A stretch of 10,625 nt of DNA from Wenzhouxiangella sp. (lineage in GTDB: Bacteria > Pseudomonadota > Gammaproteobacteria > Xanthomonadales > Wenzhouxiangellaceae): positions 1 to 10,625 of the forward strand of contig SKKV01000206.1 in the NCBI GenBank assembly GCA_007123575.1, written 5' to 3'. Shown piece after piece: positions 6,967 to 10,625 of this stretch. Made by a program: the position numbers and the translations under genes. Position 1 is the stretch's first letter; every line of letters begins with the position of its first letter. The notes under the pieces are model-generated. The model saw only the letters and a program-made list of their open reading frames with translations, made no database searches and was not told where the DNA came from.

Positions 6967-8682
6967 TCACTTGCGAAGCTTTTGATCTTCCTGGTCGAGG
7001 CGGCGCAGGATGTACCACTGCTGGGCCAGGGAAACGCCGGCGTTGGTCGCCCAGTACAGCACCAGGCCTGCCGGGAACAGGGCAAACAGGAAAGCAAAGA
7101 TCACCGGCAGCCACATCATGATCTTGCGCTGCATCGGGTCCATGCCGGCCGTCGGCATCAGGCGCTGGGTGACGATCATGAAGATGCCGTTCAGAATCGG
7201 CAGGATGAACAGCGGATCCGGGCGGCTTAAGTCAGGCACCCACAGGAAGCTGGTCTGGCGCAGCTCCACCGACTCCAGCAGCACCCAGTACAGGGAAATG
7301 AAGATCGGAATCTGAACCAGAATGGGCAGGCAGCCGCCGAGCGGATTAACCTTCTCCTTCTTGTAGATATCCATCATCGCCTGGCCGAACTTCTGGCGGT
7401 CGTCGCCGTAGCGCTCCTTCAGCGCCTGGATGCGCGGCTGCAGCTTGCGCAGCTTGCCCATGGAGCGGAACTGCGCTTCGGTGAGCTTGTAAAACAGCAG
7501 CTTGATCAGCAGCGTCAGGACCACGATTGACCAGCCCCAGTGGCCAATCACCGAGTGAATCTTGTCAAGCACCCAGAACAGCGGCTGGGACAGGATGCGG
7601 AACCAGCGGTAGTCAACGGTCAGGACCAGGCCGTCAGCAATTTCGTTGAGGCGGTTCTGCAGTTTAGGGCCGGCGTACAGGCGGGCGGTGAACAAATGAG
7701 TCTCGCCCGACTCCACGGTCACCTGGGGCGAGGCGGCAGCGACCACGAAGCGCGGCAGGCGGTCGGTATCAACAAAGCGGGTCGAGAAACGATGGGCCTG
7801 CTCTTCGGGCGGAATCCAGGCGGCCAGGAAATAGTGCTGGATCATGGCGGCCCAGCCGCCGGTAATCGTGGCCTGGAAATCACGCGAGCGAATATCAGAA
7901 AACCCGCGCTTGATCAGCTTCTCTTCGGGAGAGAAGAAAGCCGCGCCGGTGTAGCTGAATCGCTCGGGATTGGTGAACGCCCAGCCGGCGTCGCTGTGGT
8001 CAGGCTCAGTGCGCTGAAGCTGCACATAGCGCGAGCCGCGCCAGGGCTGCTCGCCGCGGTTGCGAACTTCGATATTCAGATCGATGACGTAGTCGCCGCG
8101 ATGGAAGATCCAGGTCGCAACCACTTCAATGCCGCTGTCAGCATCGCGCCAGAACAAGGGCACTTCCAGTCGCTCGCTGTTCGGAGCCAGCTCGAAGCGG
8201 TCCTGCTCGGCTTCCCAGCGGCTGCGATGGTTCGGCGCCGCATTTTCGGCCGACAGCAGGCCGGCCTGGGCGATGAACACTTCCGGCAGCTCTTCGAGCA
8301 GCAGCACGAACGGCACGTCGGGCTGATCGACCGAGACCGGGAAGTCCTTCAGGCGCAAATCAACGATGGAGCCACCGTTGGCGTCAATTTCCACGGCCAG
8401 CACGTCGGTGACGACCTCGATCCGGCGGCTGGCACGAATCTCGGCCGGCGCTGCCGGCACATCGTCGGCGCGGTCACGCGATCGCTCATCGGCCAGGTCG
8501 GGAAGTTCCGGCAAGTCGGGCAGGTCGGCGGCCGAAGGCACATCGGCGTCCGGATCATCAAAATCCATCGGCGCAGTAGTCTGGGCAGGCTGCGGCGGCG
8601 CGGTGTACTCGCGCTGCCACTCCATGAACAGGAAGAAGCCGATGATGCCGAGGAGAAGAAGGAAAAAAACTCGAGTGTTCAT
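6967..8682 (-). CDS. yidC: Membrane protein insertase YidC
   Basis: 571 residues. An N-terminal membrane anchor (5-20) is followed by an unusually acidic, proline-rich linker (about 39-75, with the DLPDLPELPDL run at 53-63). Next come the large periplasmic beta-sandwich domain (about 85-355) and the conserved five-helix insertase core from about 356. The core contains LTEAQFRSMGKLRKLQPRI (400-418), the coiled hairpin with EKVNPLGGCLP (443-453), and the last helices with FPAGLVLYWATNA (536-548). It inserts proteins into the inner membrane alone or with SecYEG. The arginine of the hydrophilic groove in E. coli YidC aligns with Lys394, a conservative exchange. The ATG lies one base after the rnpA stop with no clear ribosome site, so translation is probably coupled. 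yidD, often found between the two, is absent. Confidence 0.98.
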   Translation of the reverse strand: MNTRVFFLLLLGIIGFFLFMEWQREYTAPPQPAQTTAPMDFDDPDADVPSAADLPDLPELPDLADERSRDRADDVPAAPAEIRASRRIEVVTDVLAVEIDANGGSIVDLRLKDFPVSVDQPDVPFVLLLEELPEVFIAQAGLLSAENAAPNHRSRWEAEQDRFELAPNSERLEVPLFWRDADSGIEVVATWIFHRGDYVIDLNIEVRNRGEQPWRGSRYVQLQRTEPDHSDAGWAFTNPERFSYTGAAFFSPEEKLIKRGFSDIRSRDFQATITGGWAAMIQHYFLAAWIPPEEQAHRFSTRFVDTDRLPRFVVAAASPQVTVESGETHLFTARLYAGPKLQNRLNEIADGLVLTVDYRWFRILSQPLFWVLDKIHSVIGHWGWSIVVLTLLIKLLFYKLTEAQFRSMGKLRKLQPRIQALKERYGDDRQKFGQAMMDIYKKEKVNPLGGCLPILVQIPIFISLYWVLLESVELRQTSFLWVPDLSRPDPLFILPILNGIFMIVTQRLMPTAGMDPMQRKIMMWLPVIFAFLFALFPAGLVLYWATNAGVSLAQQWYILRRLDQEDQKLRK

Positions 8683-8683
8683 G

Positions 8684-9022
8684 TCAGGTCAAACGCTGCC
8701 ATAGCTGGTTCAGGGCGGCTTGCAACTCGGCCCGGCTGGCGCTGGCCGCCGGCGGACGGGCCAGGACTACGTAATCGCAGGCCTTCAGGTCAGCCGCTGC
8801 CAGACGAAAGGTTTCCCGGATTTGGCGCCGAATGCGGTTTCGGACCACGGCCCGTGGCGACACCCGGCGCGATACCCCCATGCCCAAACGCGCCGAGGAC
8901 GATGGCGCGAAATGGATCCGGAACAAGGCGTTGCCGCAAGTCTGGCGCTGGTCGAAAACGCGCCGGAATTCGGCACCGGTGCGCAGTCGAGCCGATTTCG
9001 GCAGGCCACGCGTTCCGGGCAC
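8684..9022 (-). CDS. rnpA: Ribonuclease P protein component
   Basis: 112 residues, the normal size. The family core is clear: LPKSARLRTGAEFRRVF at 7-23, then GMGVSRRVSPRAVVRNRIRRQIRE at 47-70, whose arginine-rich RNR motif binds the RNase P RNA. The protein helps the RNA subunit cleave 5' leaders from tRNA precursors. The start is assigned to GTG at 9022; the nearest ATG (9027) is in another frame, and further upstream extension would run into rpmH. There is no good ribosome site, so translation probably depends on rpmH, whose stop is eight bases upstream. The downstream yidC ATG is one base after its TGA. Confidence 0.95.
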   Translation of the reverse strand: MPGTRGLPKSARLRTGAEFRRVFDQRQTCGNALFRIHFAPSSSARLGMGVSRRVSPRAVVRNRIRRQIRETFRLAAADLKACDYVVLARPPAASASRAELQAALNQLWQRLT

Positions 9023-9030
9023 GGCATGGA

Positions 9031-9177
9031 TCAGCGGCTGTTGGTGGCCGCCAGACGCTTGCGCCCCTTGGCACGACGGGCGTTGATGATAGCGCGACCG
9101 GACGCGGTTGCCATGCGCGCACGGAAACCGTGCCGGCGAGCGCGCTTGATTCTGCTGGGTTGGAATGTACGCTTCAT
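9031..9177 (-). CDS. rpmH: Large ribosomal subunit protein bL34
   Basis: 48 residues: MKRTFQPSRIKRARRHGFRARM followed by a basic tail ending RRAKGRKRLAATNSR. This is the nearly invariant L34 pattern of a short, very basic protein buried in 23S rRNA. The ATG at 9177 is preceded by AGAAGG nine bases upstream; an in-frame extension to 9270 is not family-like. It is the first gene of the rpmH-rnpA-yidC operon. Its leader is about 95 nt and strongly structured. In most bacteria dnaA lies divergently upstream; here the upstream neighbour is a leuC-type gene. Confidence 0.98.
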   Translation of the reverse strand: MKRTFQPSRIKRARRHGFRARMATASGRAIINARRAKGRKRLAATNSR

Positions 9178-9212
9178 GACACTAAACCTTCTAAAGAAAT
9201 ATTGATTCTGAT

Positions 9213-9257
9213 TGACTGCGGAGTCAGTCAAAACGCGGCGGCGAACCACCGACTGAC
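9213..9257 (-). promoter_or_regulatory. Structured rpmH leader with two mutually exclusive hairpins
   Basis: In the rpmH transcript, bases 9257-9246 form a continuous 12-nt arm. It pairs first with 9241-9236 across the loop 9245-9242 (UUCG on the minus strand) and then, after a seven-base bulge, with 9228-9223 (GTCAGT with ACTGAC). A second hairpin, TGACT-N4-AGTCA at 9226-9213, uses part of the same 9228-9223 arm, so both cannot form fully at once. It ends 36 nt before the ATG. This is the geometry of a leader that switches between two folds; a regulatory role, such as autoregulation by L34, is inference. Confidence 0.4.
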
Positions 9258-9279
9258 AAAACCCCAACAAAAGACGTCA

Positions 9280-9309
9280 AGCATAGCCCGTTTTCCCCTA
9301 GCAAGTCAA
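9280..9309 (-). promoter_or_regulatory. Candidate sigma-70 promoter of the rpmH operon
   Basis: Minus strand TTGACT (9309-9304, 5 of 6) and TATGCT (9285-9280, 4 of 6), 18 bp apart, predict a start near 9273. It lies just outside the left edge of the palindromic element at 9328-9520. Confidence 0.5.
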
Positions 9310-9327
9310 TCACAACAGTCCTTTGCC

Positions 9328-9520
9328 GATACCTGAATAGCGTCGTGTCTCAGTAAGCGCCGGCAACATCGAGCGAAGTCGATGTTGCAAGCCGTCCTCG
9401 GGTGGGGGATTTCGCTAAGGGCCTCGCCACGCGTCGAACTGAAGCGAAATTCACCGCCCGAGGACGGCGACCCAGACTGATCGGAGCCCGTTCGCTGAGA
9501 AACAACGCTAATCAACAATC
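9328..9520. repeat. 193-nt nested palindrome (three-way junction): candidate MITE or structured RNA
   Basis: The outer arms at 9334-9353 and 9495-9514 are inverted repeats matching at 17 of 20 positions, with GAT/ATC (9328-9330, 9518-9520) three bases further out. Inside is a perfect 10-bp hairpin with a six-base loop (9363-9372 with 9379-9388). It is followed by a 26-bp hairpin (9391-9416 with 9443-9468): 12 perfect pairs, a six-base stretch with two wobbles and one mismatch, then eight perfect pairs, and a 26-nt loop. No ORF is supported inside. The arms can be read as TA-GCGT...ACGC-TA, which fits a miniature element moved by an IS630/Tc1-mariner type transposase that duplicates TA; the symmetry of TA makes this weak. 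It lies between divergent promoters, where no terminator is needed. A structured non-coding RNA is the alternative. Confidence 0.6.
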
Positions 9521-9530
9521 CCTGACCCCA

Positions 9531-9560
9531 TTGCACAAAAAACACGGAACGCGCTAGCAT
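9531..9560 (+). promoter_or_regulatory. Candidate leuC promoter giving a leaderless transcript
   Basis: TTGCAC (9531-9536, weak, 3 of 6) and TAGCAT (9555-9560, 4 of 6) are 18 bp apart. The -10 box is six bases before the ATG at 9567, so transcription would begin at or beside the A of the start codon. No ribosome binding site precedes the ATG, which fits a leaderless mRNA but does not prove it. Confidence 0.3.
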
Positions 9561-9566
9561 TAGCAA

Positions 9567-10625
9567 ATGTCCGGACATATCGAAAATCAAGCACCCCGCC
9601 AAACCCTGTTTGAAAAGATCTGGGACCAGCACCTGGTCACCCGGCTATCCGATCGCGCTTGTCTGATCGCCATTGACCGGGTTTTTCTCCACGAGCGCAC
9701 CGGCAGTCTTGCCCTGCTCGGTTTAGAGCAGGCCGGGCGAAAGGTGCGTGATCCTGCGCGGGTGTTCTGTACCATCGACCATATTGTCGACACCTTTCCC
9801 GGCCGCAGTGATCAGACCCGGATGCCGGGGGGCAGCGAATTCATCACTACCACCCGCGATGCTGCCGAACGCGCCGGGGTGCGGCTCTTCGATATCGGTG
9901 ACCCGGACCAGGGCATCGTCCACGTCGTCTCGCCTGAGCAAGGCATCGCCCTGCCCGGCCTGACCCTGGTCTGCCCGGACAGCCACACCGGTACCGTCGG
10001 TGGCTTGGGCGCGCTGGGCTGGGGTATCGGCTCCAGCGAGGCCGAGCATGCGCTGGCCACCGGTACGCTGGTGGTCGAGCAGCCAAAAATCCTGCGGGTC
10101 AGCTTTGACGGCGAGCTGTCTGCGGGGGTGACAGCCAAAGACATGATCCTGACCCTTATCGGCGCCCTCACGGCCAGCGGCGGGGTTGGCTACGTGGTCG
10201 AGTTTGCCGGCCAGGCGGTGCGCGCGCTGGAGATCGAGGCGCGCATGACCCTGTGCAACATGGCGGTAGAATTCGGCGCCTTTTCCGGACTGATCGCGCC
10301 GGACGAGAAAACCCTGGCCTATGTGAGAGGACGAACGTTTGCCCCGGATGGCCCGGCCTGGGACTCAGCCCTTGCCCACTGGCAAAGCCTGGCCTCCGAC
10401 CCGGACGCGCGCTTTGATCGCGAGATTCACATTGATGCCGGCCAGATCAGCCCGCGTATTACCTGGGGCACCAGCCCGCAGCATGCCGTGGGCATTGATG
10501 AGGCCGTGCCCGATCCATCCAGTGAAGACAATGCCCGCACTCGCCAGGCGATGGAGCGCGCGCTGGCTTACATGGATTTGCAGCCGGGAATGAAGCTTGC
10601 CGGGCTGCCGATCGACGGTGCTTTC
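9567..10625 (+). CDS. leuC: LeuC-type 3-isopropylmalate dehydratase large subunit (aconitase family), C-terminus outside window
   Basis: 353 codons are present, about three quarters of a usual 466-residue LeuC; the window ends just before the expected GSCTNSR motif. Family features: TLFEKIWDQHLV near the N-terminus (13-24), CTIDHIVDT (68-76), QGIVHVVSPEQGIALPG (115-131), CPDSHT (136-141), GIGSSEAEHALAT (153-165), RMTLCNMAVEFGA (226-238) and ISPRITWGT further on. All three cysteines that bind the 4Fe-4S cluster lie beyond the edge. With LeuD it isomerises 2-isopropylmalate to 3-isopropylmalate in leucine synthesis. The block at 71-90 (DHIVDTFPGRSDQTRMPGGS) differs from E. coli LeuC (DHNVSTQ...), so a related dehydratase acting on a methylmalate-type acid is possible. 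Start: the only upstream ATG fitting the family N-terminus, without a ribosome site. leuD and leuB would be expected downstream. Confidence 0.87.
   Translation, partial: MSGHIENQAPRQTLFEKIWDQHLVTRLSDRACLIAIDRVFLHERTGSLALLGLEQAGRKVRDPARVFCTIDHIVDTFPGRSDQTRMPGGSEFITTTRDAAERAGVRLFDIGDPDQGIVHVVSPEQGIALPGLTLVCPDSHTGTVGGLGALGWGIGSSEAEHALATGTLVVEQPKILRVSFDGELSAGVTAKDMILTLIGALTASGGVGYVVEFAGQAVRALEIEARMTLCNMAVEFGAFSGLIAPDEKTLAYVRGRTFAPDGPAWDSALAHWQSLASDPDARFDREIHIDAGQISPRITWGTSPQHAVGIDEAVPDPSSEDNARTRQAMERALAYMDLQPGMKLAGLPIDGAF

Noticed and set aside
7540..9336. 598-codon plus-strand open frame
   Set aside because: It is antisense to yidC, rnpA and rpmH, all of which are certain; long antisense frames are expected at this GC content.
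9528..9566. Ribosome binding site for leuC
   Set aside because: The only purine-rich run (CGGAAC) is more than 15 bases from the ATG and does not resemble GGAGG.

Overview
The window is a GC-rich bacterial chromosome segment, most likely from a gammaproteobacterium. The evidence is the rpmH-rnpA-yidC-mnmE block, an MnmE ending in CIGK, a gammaproteobacterial type YidC with a large periplasmic domain, and a YqjG-type glutathionyl-hydroquinone reductase. I cannot name the genus from sequence alone. Almost everything is vertical housekeeping or stress-defence content. There is no phage, CRISPR array, tRNA, rRNA or autonomous transposase.

Layout from left to right. Positions 1-2852 (minus) hold a large membrane sensor with a diguanylate cyclase domain, cut by the window edge just before its C-terminus. 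Two bases upstream of its start lies a 45-residue four-cysteine protein (2855-2992, minus) that is easily missed. Next come a YqjG/Ecm4 glutathionyl-hydroquinone reductase (3065-4051, minus) behind an AT-rich promoter/operator region, and a fructosamine kinase family protein (4136-5026, minus). MnmE (5062-6387, minus) is followed by a four-helix UPF0114/YqhA-like membrane protein on the opposite strand (6457-6966, plus). Then come YidC (6967-8682), RnpA (8684-9022) and ribosomal protein L34 (9031-9177), all minus. A 389-nt divergent intergenic region follows, and then a LeuC-type dehydratase large subunit (9567 to the window end, plus), truncated before its iron-sulfur cysteines.

Functional picture. 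rpmH, rnpA and yidC form a tight operon for ribosome assembly, tRNA 5' processing and membrane protein insertion. mnmE (tRNA wobble uridine modification) is separated from them by the inserted YqhA-like gene. The usual yidD between rnpA and yidC is missing, and dnaA is not beside rpmH. The fructosamine kinase and the hydroquinone reductase sit together and both deal with reactive carbonyl or quinone chemistry. The sensor cyclase would turn a periplasmic signal into c-di-GMP.

The most unusual material is in the rpmH-leuC intergenic region. It holds a 193-nt nested palindrome (9328-9520) that folds on paper into a three-way junction with a closing stem of about 20 bp, a 10-bp hairpin and a 26-bp hairpin. 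It is flanked by TA dinucleotides and sits exactly between the two divergent promoters. It could be a miniature inverted-repeat element or a structured RNA. The rpmH leader next to it contains two mutually exclusive hairpins. The four-cysteine mini-protein and the yqjG operator are the other points worth following up.
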